Assembly (NCBI GenBank): GCA_003155175.1
Contig: PMFP01000095.1
Location: 1-35,666 of the forward strand
Direction: 5' to 3'
Length of the DNA: 35,666 bases
From: Vulcanimicrobiota bacterium
Lineage (GTDB): Bacteria > Vulcanimicrobiota > Vulcanimicrobiia > Vulcanimicrobiales > Vulcanimicrobiaceae
Shown here piece after piece: positions 7,000 through 15,093 of the stretch. Made by a program: the position numbers and the translations under genes. Positions within the stretch are counted from its first letter, which is position 1. The number at the start of each line of letters is the position of its first letter. The notes beneath the pieces are model-generated. The model made no database searches. It was not told the origin of the DNA and saw nothing but the letters and a program-made list of their open reading frames with translations.

Positions 7000-7551
7000 A
7001 TGGACGATGGACCGTACCGGCGCTTCGGCTCGCGCGAAATCTACCGCAATCCTTGGGTCGCGATTCAAATCCACGAGATCGCGCATCCGACCGGGGAACC
7101 GGGCGAACACGTCGTCGTGGCGGTGCCCCCGGCCAGCGCCGTCCTGGTGGAAGATGCGCGCGGGGGGCTGGTCTTTGCGAGTCAGCCCCGGTTTGCGGCG
7201 GGACGGGAATGTATCGAGATCGTCAAGGGCGGACGCGACGGCGTGGAGTCCGCGCTGGAGTGCGCGCGCCGCGAGCTCCGCGAAGAGCTCGGCCTACGCG
7301 CGGCTGCGTGGGTGTCGCTCGGTACGCTCTACGAGATTCCGTCAATCGTCGCACCCGCGGTCTCACTCTTCCTCGCCGCGGACTTGGAAGAGACGGATCG
7401 CGCACCCGAGCCCGTCGAGCGCATCGCCCGCGTACGCATGGAACGCTCGGAGGCGTTTGCGTCCGCCGCAAGCGGTGAGATCGACGATGCGGTCACCATC
7501 GCCGCCCTCTTCCGTTATTCCGCCGTGCGCGGATTCGCGCTGAACCGCTAA
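7000..7551 (+). CDS. Nudix hydrolase, ADP-ribose pyrophosphatase-like
   Basis: A complete Nudix box is present: G-x5-E-x7-REL-x-EE-x-GL within GGRDGVES...RRELREELGL. The upstream part (YRRFGSREIYRNPWVAIQ) and hydrophobic strand (SAVLVEDARGGLVFASQPR) resemble ADP-sugar pyrophosphatases, which cleave ADP-ribose to AMP and ribose 5-phosphate. I chose the ATG at 7000 (MDDGPYRRF); the frame is open to 6967, but the added residues MGGGRPPKREQ look like leader. The gene is 50 bases from the divergent permease start. Its TAA overlaps the stop codon of the convergent adenosyltransferase gene (CTAA). Confidence 0.87.
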   Translation: MDDGPYRRFGSREIYRNPWVAIQIHEIAHPTGEPGEHVVVAVPPASAVLVEDARGGLVFASQPRFAAGRECIEIVKGGRDGVESALECARRELREELGLRAAAWVSLGTLYEIPSIVAPAVSLFLAADLEETDRAPEPVERIARVRMERSEAFASAASGEIDDAVTIAALFRYSAVRGFALNR

Positions 7552-8162
7552 GCCGGCGGCGGCGGCGCGGAGGCCTTGTTCCAGATGTGCTCGTCGGAGC
7601 TCAGACGAGCGTTGACCCAGCGCGCCCAGACGAACAGCGCGTCCGAGAGCCGGTTGAGATAGGCGATCGCGGCTGGCGAAATATCCGCATCGCCGTGGTC
7701 GCGCATTGCGACGAGCAAGCGTTCGGCGCGACGGCAGACCGTGCGCGCAACGTGCAAGTATGCGCCCGGCGGCGATCCGCCCGGATGGATGAAGTTCGCC
7801 AGCGGTTTCAGCTCGGCTTGCGCTTCGTCAATGGCGCGCTCGAGCGACGAGACGTCGGCGCCGTCCACGACCGGCATACCGTCGAGGCGCTGGTCGCCCG
7901 GCGTCGCAAGCTCGCTTCCCAAATTGAACAGGAGGTCCTGGACCCACGCGAGCCACACGTCCAAACGGCGCGTGCCGCCCTCCGTGGCCGACGCACCGCG
8001 CAACGCGCTGCGCGCCAGTCCGATAAACGATGAGAGCTCGTCCACCGTTCCGTAGGCCTCGATGCGAGGCGCGTGTTTGTGCACGCGTGCCCCGCCGATG
8101 AGCCCCGTCGTTCCGTCGTCACCGGTGCGCGTATAGATTCGAGTCGGCTTGACCATTGCCAT
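7548..8162 (-). CDS. Cob(I)alamin adenosyltransferase, PduO/MMAB type
   Basis: The N-terminus TRIYTRTGDDGTTGL is the ATP-binding signature of PduO-type corrinoid adenosyltransferases. It is followed by EAYGTVDELSSFIGLARS and, in the C-terminal half, FIHPGGSPPGAYLHVARTVCRRAER, which carries the conserved Arg residues of the active site. It transfers the adenosyl group of ATP to cob(I)alamin to form coenzyme B12, in the cytoplasm. At 204 residues the single-domain length is normal. Starts at 8162 or 8156 are both possible. No other cobalamin gene is nearby, so this is an isolated maturation gene serving B12 enzymes encoded elsewhere. Confidence 0.93.
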   Translation of the reverse strand: MAMVKPTRIYTRTGDDGTTGLIGGARVHKHAPRIEAYGTVDELSSFIGLARSALRGASATEGGTRRLDVWLAWVQDLLFNLGSELATPGDQRLDGMPVVDGADVSSLERAIDEAQAELKPLANFIHPGGSPPGAYLHVARTVCRRAERLLVAMRDHGDADISPAAIAYLNRLSDALFVWARWVNARLSSDEHIWNKASAPPPPA

Positions 8163-8242
8163 AACGACTTTCGCCGCCGTGCCGCGCGTTACCGTTGCGG
8201 TGAGGAGGCGGGCGCCTCCGGGCGCTCGAACCGGGCCGGGTC

Positions 8243-9715
8243 ATGTCCGACGAAGCCTTCCATACCAAGGGCGATCCGGCCGTCAAGGAGATTCCTCCGA
8301 AAGCGCCCGATCTCTCGGCCTGGTATACCGCCGTCACGCTCAAAGCCGAGCTCGTTTCGTATTCGCCCGTGCGGGGCTGCGTCGTGCTTCGTCCCTACGG
8401 TTTCGGGATGTGGGAGAACCTTCAGCGCGAGCTCGACGCGCGCTTCAAAGACACCGGCCACGAAAACGCCTACTTTCCGCTGCTGATTCCCGAGCATCTG
8501 TTGATGCGCGAGGCCGAACACGTCGAGGGCTTCGCGCCCGAGGTTGCCTGGGTGACGCAGGGCGGCCAGGAGACGCTGACCGAGCGCTTGGCGATCCGGC
8601 CGACCTCCGAAGTGATCATCGGCGTCATGTATGCCGAATGGATCCAGTCGCACCGCGATCTGCCGGTACTCATCAACCAATGGGCGAACGTGTTGCGTTG
8701 GGAGAAAGCGACGCGTCCGTTTTTGCGCACGATGGAATTTCTTTGGCAAGAAGGCCACACCGCGCACGCGACCGCCGGAGAGGCGCGCGAAGAGACGCTC
8801 AAGATGCTCGAAGTCTACCGCGAGTTCGCCGAAAACGTCGCCGCCTTGCCGGTATACGCCGGCGCCAAGAGCGCGAGCGAACGTTTCCCCGGGGCGATCG
8901 AAACGTATTCGATCGAGGCGCTGATGCCCGACGGCAAAGCGCTGCAGAGCGCGACGTCGCACGATCTCGGGCAGAACTTCAGCAAGGCGTACGACATCAC
9001 GTTCACCGGCGCGGATCAGCAGATCCAGCACGTCCACACCACGTCGTGGGGCATGTCGTGGCGCATGCTCGGCGCCGTGATCATGGCGCACGGCGACGAC
9101 CGCGGGCTCCGGCTGCCGCCGAAGCTGGCGCCCATCGAAGCCGTCATCGTGCCGATCGTCAAGAGCGGTGACGACGCGCCGCTGCAGAAGGCGCGCGAGA
9201 TCGGAGCGGCGCTCAAGAAGGCCGGATATCGCGTCCGCGTTGACGACCGCGATCAGAAGCCGGGCTGGAAATTCGCCGAGTGGGAGATGCGCGGCGTTCC
9301 CCTTCGCATCGAGATCGGCGCAAAGGATCTGGAGAGCGGAAGCGTCGTCGTCGTCCGGCGCGACCTGGCGCGCGGCGAAGAAGGGCAGAAGACGACGGTG
9401 CCCGTCGGAAATCTTGCCGCCGAACTGCGGCCGCTCTTGTCGGCCGTGCACGACTCGCTCTACGCCCAGGCCAAAGCGTTTCTCGACGCTCACACGTTCC
9501 GCGTCTCGGATCGCGCGGAATTCTTTGCCAAGTGCGCCGATCGGTCGGGCATGATCGACATTCCGTGGTGCGCGCGCCCCGAGTGCGAAGCCTACGTCAA
9601 AGCCGAGACGAGTGCGACGACGCGCAACACGCGTCCGCTCGAACCGGGCGATGCCGCCTGCGTGGCGTGCGGCGAGCCCGCCAAGGTCAGGGCCTTCTTT
9701 GCACAGTCGTACTAG
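8243..9715 (+). CDS. proS: Prolyl-tRNA synthetase, archaeal/eukaryotic-like short form
   Basis: A 490-residue class II synthetase that joins proline to tRNA-Pro. The start matches the short form (IPPKAPDLSAWYTAVTLKAE, SPVRGCVVLRPYG), motif 2 reads LRWEKATRPFLRTMEFLWQEGHT, and a long C-terminal zinc-like domain carries CARPEC and CVACGE, ending in the characteristic terminal Tyr (FFAQSY). The bacterial editing (INS) domain between motifs 2 and 3 is absent, so Ala-tRNA-Pro must be cleared by a separate factor if at all. ATG at 8243 is the first possible start after an in-frame stop at 8201. A small perfect palindrome (8204-8219, GGAGGCG/CGCCTCC) lies in the 80-base leader. It overlaps the next gene. 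Confidence 0.95.
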   Translation: MSDEAFHTKGDPAVKEIPPKAPDLSAWYTAVTLKAELVSYSPVRGCVVLRPYGFGMWENLQRELDARFKDTGHENAYFPLLIPEHLLMREAEHVEGFAPEVAWVTQGGQETLTERLAIRPTSEVIIGVMYAEWIQSHRDLPVLINQWANVLRWEKATRPFLRTMEFLWQEGHTAHATAGEAREETLKMLEVYREFAENVAALPVYAGAKSASERFPGAIETYSIEALMPDGKALQSATSHDLGQNFSKAYDITFTGADQQIQHVHTTSWGMSWRMLGAVIMAHGDDRGLRLPPKLAPIEAVIVPIVKSGDDAPLQKAREIGAALKKAGYRVRVDDRDQKPGWKFAEWEMRGVPLRIEIGAKDLESGSVVVVRRDLARGEEGQKTTVPVGNLAAELRPLLSAVHDSLYAQAKAFLDAHTFRVSDRAEFFAKCADRSGMIDIPWCARPECEAYVKAETSATTRNTRPLEPGDAACVACGEPAKVRAFFAQSY

Positions 9716-10265
9716 CCGTAGGGCGGCGCTGCTGCTCGCAGCGCTGGCGGCGGCCGCGGCGACACCGGCCGTTCGTGCCGCGGTGCCCACCGTCGCCGAT
9801 CTCGATGCCAACGCGCGCGCGGCCGGGAACCGTCGGCCGGCCGCCGTTCGCATCGGCGAGAGCGTCTTTGCGGTGAAATGGCCGGCGCAGGTGCTCCAGG
9901 TCGCGGCGGACGCGGTGGACGACCACGTGGTGCTCGGGCTTCGCATCTCGGGGGTGCACTTCCATCGCGATCTCACGCGCGATGAGTTTCTCGACGAGGT
10001 CGAGGCCCTGGCCAAGCGCGCGTTTGCTGCCGAGCCGTCGGCCGAGGAACTCGATATTTGGGCGGTCGTGCCGATCGACGCCGGCAAGGGGGCGATCGTG
10101 AGCGGAGACCTCGCCAAGCCGACCTCGCGCACGGTCTATTCGGCGACCGTACTCCGCGCGGACGCCTCGCCGGGATCGATTCGCGGCGTGCTGGACGGCA
10201 AGAATGCCTTCTGGGACGAGGATTGGGCCCGCGCTTCTTTCAAACAGAGCGGCAATGTACCGTAA
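9702..10265 (+). CDS. Secreted protein of unknown function
   Basis: From the TTG at 9702, which overlaps the proS stop, the product is about 187 residues and begins with an Arg-rich region and a strong signal peptide (ALLLAALAAAAATPAVRA). The mature part has alternating strands and helices (ESVFAVKWPAQVLQVAAD, VHFHRDLTRDEFLDEVEALA) and no Cys. I do not recognise a family. It sits between proS and an M16 peptidase gene and overlaps the latter by 11 bases, so it is co-translated with them; a role in the envelope is likely, an exact one is not visible. Confidence 0.65.
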   Translation, partial: HSRTSRRAALLLAALAAAAATPAVRAAVPTVADLDANARAAGNRRPAAVRIGESVFAVKWPAQVLQVAADAVDDHVVLGLRISGVHFHRDLTRDEFLDEVEALAKRAFAAEPSAEELDIWAVVPIDAGKGAIVSGDLAKPTSRTVYSATVLRADASPGSIRGVLDGKNAFWDEDWARASFKQSGNVP

Positions 10266-11511
10266 GACGATCCTTCCCAACGGGCTTCGTATCGTTACCG
10301 AGACGATGCCGGCGGTTCGCTCGGCCACGCTCGGCATCTGGGCCGATGTGGGCTCCGCGGCCGAGTCCGGCGAGCAGCGCGGCATCTCGCATCTCGTCGA
10401 GCACATGCTCTTCAAGGGAACCACGCGGCGCAGCGCCCGGCAGATCGCCGAAACGATGGACGGTGTGGGCGGCAACCTCAACGCATTCACCGACAAAGAG
10501 AGCACCTGCTACTACGCCAAGGTGATCGACCGGCACGTCCCGCTCGCGATGGACGTGCTCGCGGACATGTTCCTGCATTCGACGTTCGACCCCGGGGAGC
10601 TCGCGAAAGAGCAAAAGGTCGTGCTCGAAGAGATCAAGATGTACGACGACTCCCCCGACGAGTCCATCCACGACCATTTCATCCAAACGATGTGGAGCGG
10701 CGCGAACCTGGGCGCTCCCACCATCGGCTTTGCCGAAACCGTCTCGCGCGTCACGCCCGACGACCTGCGCGCGCACATGGCCGCCAGGTACGCGCCCAAC
10801 TCCGTCGTGATCGCGGCGGCCGGAAACGTCGAACACGACCGGTTCGTCGAGATCGTGGCCGAGAACTTTGCGGATTTCTCGGGAAGTTGCGAGATCCCGC
10901 AGCCCGAGCGCCCGTCTACGACGCCCGCCACGCTGGTCACCAAGAAAGACTCCGAGCAAGCGTATCTCGTGCTCGGGACGCGCGGACTTTCCGCGCGCGA
11001 CGAGCGACGCTACACGCTCTCCGTGCTCGACACGATTCTGGGCGGCGGGATGTCGAGCCGGCTGTTTCAGGAGATTCGCGAAAAGCGCGGCTTGGTCTAC
11101 ACGGTGTACTCGTTTCAGGCTGCCTATCGAGGGGCCGGGCTCTTCGGCGTCTACGCGGGGACGTCGCCCGAGAACGTGCAGCAGTGCGTCGACGTCATCG
11201 GGGAGCAGCTCGCGCTCGCTCGCGACCTGCCGGTTGACGAGAGCGAACTGAGTCTGGCCAAGGAGCACATCAAAGGGAGCCTCACGCTCTCGCTGGAGTC
11301 AAGCTCCGGCCGCATGATCCGGCTCGGGCGCAACGAGTTCGCGTTCGGCCGCGATATCGAGCCCGAGGAGATCGAAGCGCGCATCGACGCGGTAACGACC
11401 GCCGACGTTCACGCCCTCGCGCAGGAGTTGCTGTCGGAAACGAACCAGGGACTCTGTATTCTCGGACCGGTCGACGAAACCGACGTTGAATTCGCTCGAA
11501 GCGCAGCATAA
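10255..11511 (+). CDS. M16 family zinc peptidase (mitochondrial processing peptidase-like)
   Basis: The inverted zinc motif is intact: HLVEH (His46, Glu49, His50), with the distal ligand Glu126 in KVVLEEIKMYDD at the usual distance of 76 residues. The start (KTILPNGLRIVTETMP) and the C-terminal glycine-rich segment (DTILGGGMSSRLFQEIREKRGLVYTV) fit the YmxG/MlpA branch of about 410-420 residues. Such enzymes degrade or trim peptides in a clam-shell chamber. No signal peptide is seen, so a cytoplasmic site is likely. It overlaps both neighbours: 11 bases with the secreted protein and 26 bases with the Amj gene. Confidence 0.93.
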   Translation: MYRKTILPNGLRIVTETMPAVRSATLGIWADVGSAAESGEQRGISHLVEHMLFKGTTRRSARQIAETMDGVGGNLNAFTDKESTCYYAKVIDRHVPLAMDVLADMFLHSTFDPGELAKEQKVVLEEIKMYDDSPDESIHDHFIQTMWSGANLGAPTIGFAETVSRVTPDDLRAHMAARYAPNSVVIAAAGNVEHDRFVEIVAENFADFSGSCEIPQPERPSTTPATLVTKKDSEQAYLVLGTRGLSARDERRYTLSVLDTILGGGMSSRLFQEIREKRGLVYTVYSFQAAYRGAGLFGVYAGTSPENVQQCVDVIGEQLALARDLPVDESELSLAKEHIKGSLTLSLESSSGRMIRLGRNEFAFGRDIEPEEIEARIDAVTTADVHALAQELLSETNQGLCILGPVDETDVEFARSAA

Positions 11512-12415
11512 CCTCATACGCGTCACGACGATTCCGCTGTGGACGTGGCAACTCTACGTCGCTCTTGCCGTCAACGTCGTCGTTCAAGCCATTCAGATCG
11601 GCGCCTACGCCGCGCGCCTGGCCGGAGTGCGCACCGGGCGCATAGCCACGTCCATCTCGCTCTTCAACCTGTTCGTTACGGCCAGCCGGCTGGCCACGCT
11701 GGTCTACACGCTGATGCTCGGTCCCCTCTCCGATGCGGCCGGGAATGCCGTGAAGGCGCTCACGCCGCGTGGGCCGCATCCGGTCATCGACCCGGTACGC
11801 CTCTCGCTCATCGAGCAGATCCAGCAGACCTTCGAATGGCAGTTGCGGTTGATCATCCTCGCGGGCCTGGTGGGGACGATCGTGGGCAGCCTGCTGCTGC
11901 CGATGTTCACGTACATGTACGAGCGTGGCGTCCGGTCGTTCGAGCGAACGAAATCGCTGCCGCATTCGCTGGCCCGGCTCTTTTCGCCCCGCGTGATCGG
12001 CGACGTGCTCTCGCACGTCCGCATCCCGAACTTCAGCGAGATCTTCTCGTTTTCGACGCGAGGCATTCCGCGTCGCTTACTGATCTTTAACGTCGTCGTG
12101 ACCGGTATCTACGCCATCGGCGTCGTCGCGGCGTACTACGCCAGCGTGCTCGACGTGAACGTCGCGCGAACCGCCATCGGCATATCGGGCATCATCAACG
12201 GGATCGGAACCGTCGCGTTTACGTTCTTCGTGGACCCGACCTCGTCGATCATCGTGGACGAAGCGGTGAAGGGGGAACGGCCGCACGAGGAAGTCAAGGC
12301 GATGGTGTTCTATCTTGCGCTGACGGCGATCGTCGGTTGGGCGCTCTCCCAGCTCTTGCTGTGGCCGGCGGCCGAGATCATCAAGTCCGTCGCACATTTG
12401 GTCAATCGCGGGTGA
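11486..12415 (+). CDS. amj: Amj-type (alternate to MurJ) lipid II flippase
   Basis: A 309-residue polytopic membrane protein. The early segment AARLAGVRTGRIATSISLFNLF, with ASRLATLVYTLMLGPLSD after it, is the hallmark of the Amj/DUF2837 family (Bacillus subtilis YdaH), which moves lipid-linked peptidoglycan precursors across the membrane. About six hydrophobic segments follow, ending with FFVDPTSSIIVDEA and a last helix. The apparent start is the TTG at 11486 inside the M16 gene; no better start exists before the first membrane segment. It ends at a TGA that overlaps the next ATG. Whether the host also has MurJ cannot be seen here. Confidence 0.8.
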   Translation: MNSLEAQHNLIRVTTIPLWTWQLYVALAVNVVVQAIQIGAYAARLAGVRTGRIATSISLFNLFVTASRLATLVYTLMLGPLSDAAGNAVKALTPRGPHPVIDPVRLSLIEQIQQTFEWQLRLIILAGLVGTIVGSLLLPMFTYMYERGVRSFERTKSLPHSLARLFSPRVIGDVLSHVRIPNFSEIFSFSTRGIPRRLLIFNVVVTGIYAIGVVAAYYASVLDVNVARTAIGISGIINGIGTVAFTFFVDPTSSIIVDEAVKGERPHEEVKAMVFYLALTAIVGWALSQLLLWPAAEIIKSVAHLVNRG

Positions 12416-13080
12416 TGGGAATGCGGCTGCGCCGTTTCGGGGCTCTCTTGGTGGTGAGCGCGGTCCTTTTGAGCGGGTGCTCGGGGAGCGTGGAGCACTG
12501 GATCCTCAACACGCGCGTTCGCCAGGGCGACGTCGCGCTCGAGAACGGAAACGCGCGCGACGCCGAACTGTCGTATCGTCTGGCGCTGCGCGTCGCGCCG
12601 GACGACGAGCGCGCCCGCGCCGGATACGTTGAAGCCGCGGGAGAGCTCGCCCAGGAGCTCTACGCCAAGGGCGAGTTCGACGACGCGCTCGCGATCGTCA
12701 ACGAAGCGCTGCAGTACGATCCGCAGAGCGTGCGTCTCCAGGCGATCAAGTCGCAGGTGGACGAAGCCAAACTCAAGCGCGAAATCGTGATCTCCAACTA
12801 TCCGACGTACCACGAGGCTGGAACGCAGATCGAGAAGGCCTACGAGCAACTGGCCGACTCGGACAAGGCGATCCTCAAGAACCTGCACCGCTTCGGCAAC
12901 ACCTACGACGCCAACGCGCTGACCGCGGCGATCAAGCAGAGTTACGAATTGCAGCTCGAAGTCACGAAGAACACCAACCGCCTCATCGACTACCGCCAAC
13001 TCGTCGAGTCGGGCGTTCCCGCTACGGCGTCGGGATCGGCTGGGGCCGCGGCGGCGACGTCGCTGCTTCCGCTTCCGTAA
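12415..13080 (+). CDS. Lipoprotein with tetratricopeptide-like repeats
   Basis: The leader MGMRLRRFGALLVVSAVLLSGC ends in a lipobox (LLSGC, Cys22), so the protein is lipid-anchored. Residues about 30-110 hold helical repeats of TPR type (GDVALENGNARDAELSYRLA, then AKGEFDDALAIVNEALQYDP), followed by a charged helical region (QVDEAKLKREIVISNYPT...) that may form a coiled coil. TPR lipoproteins scaffold envelope complexes. The first ATG overlaps the Amj stop by one base (TGATG), a second ATG at 12421 is equally possible. The last 59 bases overlap the 3' end of the convergent glycosyltransferase gene. Confidence 0.8.
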   Translation: MGMRLRRFGALLVVSAVLLSGCSGSVEHWILNTRVRQGDVALENGNARDAELSYRLALRVAPDDERARAGYVEAAGELAQELYAKGEFDDALAIVNEALQYDPQSVRLQAIKSQVDEAKLKREIVISNYPTYHEAGTQIEKAYEQLADSDKAILKNLHRFGNTYDANALTAAIKQSYELQLEVTKNTNRLIDYRQLVESGVPATASGSAGAAAATSLLPLP

Positions 13081-14704
13081 GGCAGAGGCCGTGCGCCTCG
13101 AGAAACGCGCGGCCGCGGCCGGCGAGCGCGGCGGTCCGATACTCGCGCCAGAACGCCTCGGCGCCGGGTTTGACGAGCGCCGGATCCGTGTGGTACACGG
13201 GCCAGGAGCCGCGCGAATCGATCAGCGGAAAACGCTGCATCCACGCGCATAGGTCGTCGTTACGGCGGAAACGGCGGTCCTCGATCGAAATGAAGTACCG
13301 CGCGCCCTTCTTGATCGCGCTCTCCTGGTCGAACGGCGTCCAGAGCGACGGGTCTTCTTCCCATCCGTAGCGGTTGATGTAGTAGAGGACGTCGGGGCCG
13401 TAGTGCGCGACGACGACGAGCGCGTTCTTATCCAATATTCGGTCGAGCGCGATCGCCTGGCGGTAGACCGACTTGTTGTAGCGATAGTAGGGCGCAATAG
13501 CCGCACGGCTCTGCGCGACCCCGAGGACCAGAACCGCAACGGCCCCCGCTCCGGCTGCCCAGCGCGCCGCCGGCGACATTCGCGCTGCGGAGAGCGCGTC
13601 GGCGGCATAGGCGATCGCGGCACCGCCGAGCAGCGCGAGCGGCGGTAAGAGCAGCAGCATGTAGTAGTCCACGCGCTCTACCGTCACGACGGCGTAGGTA
13701 TAGGCGAGGCCCCCCAGGAGCCACGCGGCGATCAGCGTCGGCGTGCGAACCGGCACCGCCCGTAAGCATGCCGCCGCTCCGCCGATCGCCAGCAGAAGCC
13801 ATATCGTCCCGACGATCGTCTCGCGGAACATCGCCAGCACCGTGGCGAACTGCTGCCACTTGAGCGCGAAGCCGGAGCCGCTCGTCAACGCGTCCTCGAG
13901 CGCAGGCACGACGTGCCGCTGCGTGATGCCGCTGGCCCAGTGCCACTCGGCGTGCTGGGCCACGCGCCCGTCGTAGAGCCACAAGATGAGGAGCGGAATT
14001 ACCAGCAGGACGGCCAGCGCCGAGACCCGCAGGCTTCGTCCGGCGCGGACGCGCTCCCACATCAGCGCGAGCAGCGGAACCACGCCGACGACGGCGACCG
14101 GTTTGGCGAGATAGGCGAAGGTGAGCAGGGCCGTGACGCGCGCGAGCGCGCGCGGCGCCATCGTTTCGTCCTCCGTCAAGAAGCGCGCGCTCGCATAGAG
14201 AGCGGCCGTCAAGAAGAACACCATGGTCGCGTCGGGAGTAAACGTTCTCCCGTAATAGATGCTTCCGGGCATGACGGCGTAGACGAAGGCCGCGCCCAGG
14301 CCGGCGATCCACGTGCCGAACAGCCATCGTCCGAAGAGTCCCAGCACGGCGACGGTGCCGAGCGAAAACGCGAGCGTGATCAGGCGGCCGAAGATCTCGT
14401 GCACGCCGAGCGTTTTGTAGAGCGTAGCGGCCAGGAACGGAACGATCTGCAGCTCGAGCTCGACGTAATTGGGCGGGGGACCGTCGTAGTTGGTCTGCGG
14501 CGCAACGATATTGTACTGCAGGCGCGCGAAGTTCCGGGCGATGCTGGCGGTGTCGCCCTGGCGCCACGCCGGGTGGTCGAGGATCGGATCGTGGATTCCG
14601 TGCAGGCGCAAGGCGAGCGCCAGCAAGAGTATCCCCGCTAGCCCGAACGAGAACCACGAGGATCGAACGCCCGCGACGCTCAGTTGAGGTGCTTGAACGT
14701 CCAA
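13022..14704 (-). CDS. Polytopic GT-C glycosyltransferase, ArnT/PMT-like
   Basis: A membrane protein with some 10-12 hydrophobic helices. After the first helix the extracytoplasmic loop carries ILDHPAWRQGDTASIARNFA, with the Asp and Arg typical of the catalytic loop of GT-C enzymes that use polyprenyl-phosphate sugars; GRTFTPDATMVFFLTAALY follows in the PMT-like pattern. The soluble C-terminal part (about 130 residues) faces outward. The start is unclear: the TTG at 14704 overlaps gtrA by 25 bases and gives a sensible N-terminus, while a TTG inside the first helix is an alternative. The 3' end overlaps the convergent lipoprotein gene. Acceptor and sugar are unknown. Confidence 0.8.
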   Translation of the reverse strand: MDVQAPQLSVAGVRSSWFSFGLAGILLLALALRLHGIHDPILDHPAWRQGDTASIARNFARLQYNIVAPQTNYDGPPPNYVELELQIVPFLAATLYKTLGVHEIFGRLITLAFSLGTVAVLGLFGRWLFGTWIAGLGAAFVYAVMPGSIYYGRTFTPDATMVFFLTAALYASARFLTEDETMAPRALARVTALLTFAYLAKPVAVVGVVPLLALMWERVRAGRSLRVSALAVLLVIPLLILWLYDGRVAQHAEWHWASGITQRHVVPALEDALTSGSGFALKWQQFATVLAMFRETIVGTIWLLLAIGGAAACLRAVPVRTPTLIAAWLLGGLAYTYAVVTVERVDYYMLLLLPPLALLGGAAIAYAADALSAARMSPAARWAAGAGAVAVLVLGVAQSRAAIAPYYRYNKSVYRQAIALDRILDKNALVVVAHYGPDVLYYINRYGWEEDPSLWTPFDQESAIKKGARYFISIEDRRFRRNDDLCAWMQRFPLIDSRGSWPVYHTDPALVKPGAEAFWREYRTAALAGRGRAFLEAHGLCLTEAEAATSPPRPQPIPTP

Positions 14705-15093
14705 TATTTGTTGAGGAAGAAGTTGACGAAGATGCCCGACACGGTCGCGACGAACCACGTCTTGTGGCCGTGCCCGAGGTACGGCGCGAGCAGCGCAGAT
14801 ACGACCAGCCCGACGGCGAGCGCGATCATCGAGACCGAGAGGAACTGCGCGCCCTCTTTGACGGCGTGGCCGGTCGAGCGGAACGTCCATACCCGGTTGA
14901 AGTAATAGTTCGAGACGCCGCCGGCAAGGAACGCGAACGAGTAGATCAGGTAGTAGGGCACGGCTTGGTCGTGGTTCGGCACGGCGCGCTGCAAGAGCGT
15001 AAAGACGATCAGGTTGACGACGAACCCGGTCGCGCCGACGATGCCGAACTTGAGGAACTGCCGGACGCCGCGGCTTTGCGTGAGACTATGCAA
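14680..15093 (-). CDS. GtrA-family small membrane protein
   Basis: A 137-residue protein with four hydrophobic helices and GtrA family features: RQFLKFGIVGATGFVVNLIV at the start, FNRVWTFRS in the middle and FFLNKYWTFK at the end. GtrA proteins are thought to flip or handle polyprenyl-phosphate-linked sugars for cell-surface glycosylation. It lies between two GT-C glycosyltransferase genes, overlapping the upstream one by 8 bases, which supports that role. The polyprenyl-phosphate sugar synthase (GT2) that would make the donor is not in the window. Confidence 0.9.
   Translation of the reverse strand: MHSLTQSRGVRQFLKFGIVGATGFVVNLIVFTLLQRAVPNHDQAVPYYLIYSFAFLAGGVSNYYFNRVWTFRSTGHAVKEGAQFLSVSMIALAVGLVVSALLAPYLGHGHKTWFVATVSGIFVNFFLNKYWTFKHLN

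Noticed and set aside
8204-8219. Perfect GGAGGCG-GG-CGCCTCC palindrome in the proS leader as a T-box or operator.
   Set aside because: Too short for a T-box, no specifier stem or terminator is seen, and such GC palindromes are expected by chance in this DNA; kept only as a note in the proS entry.
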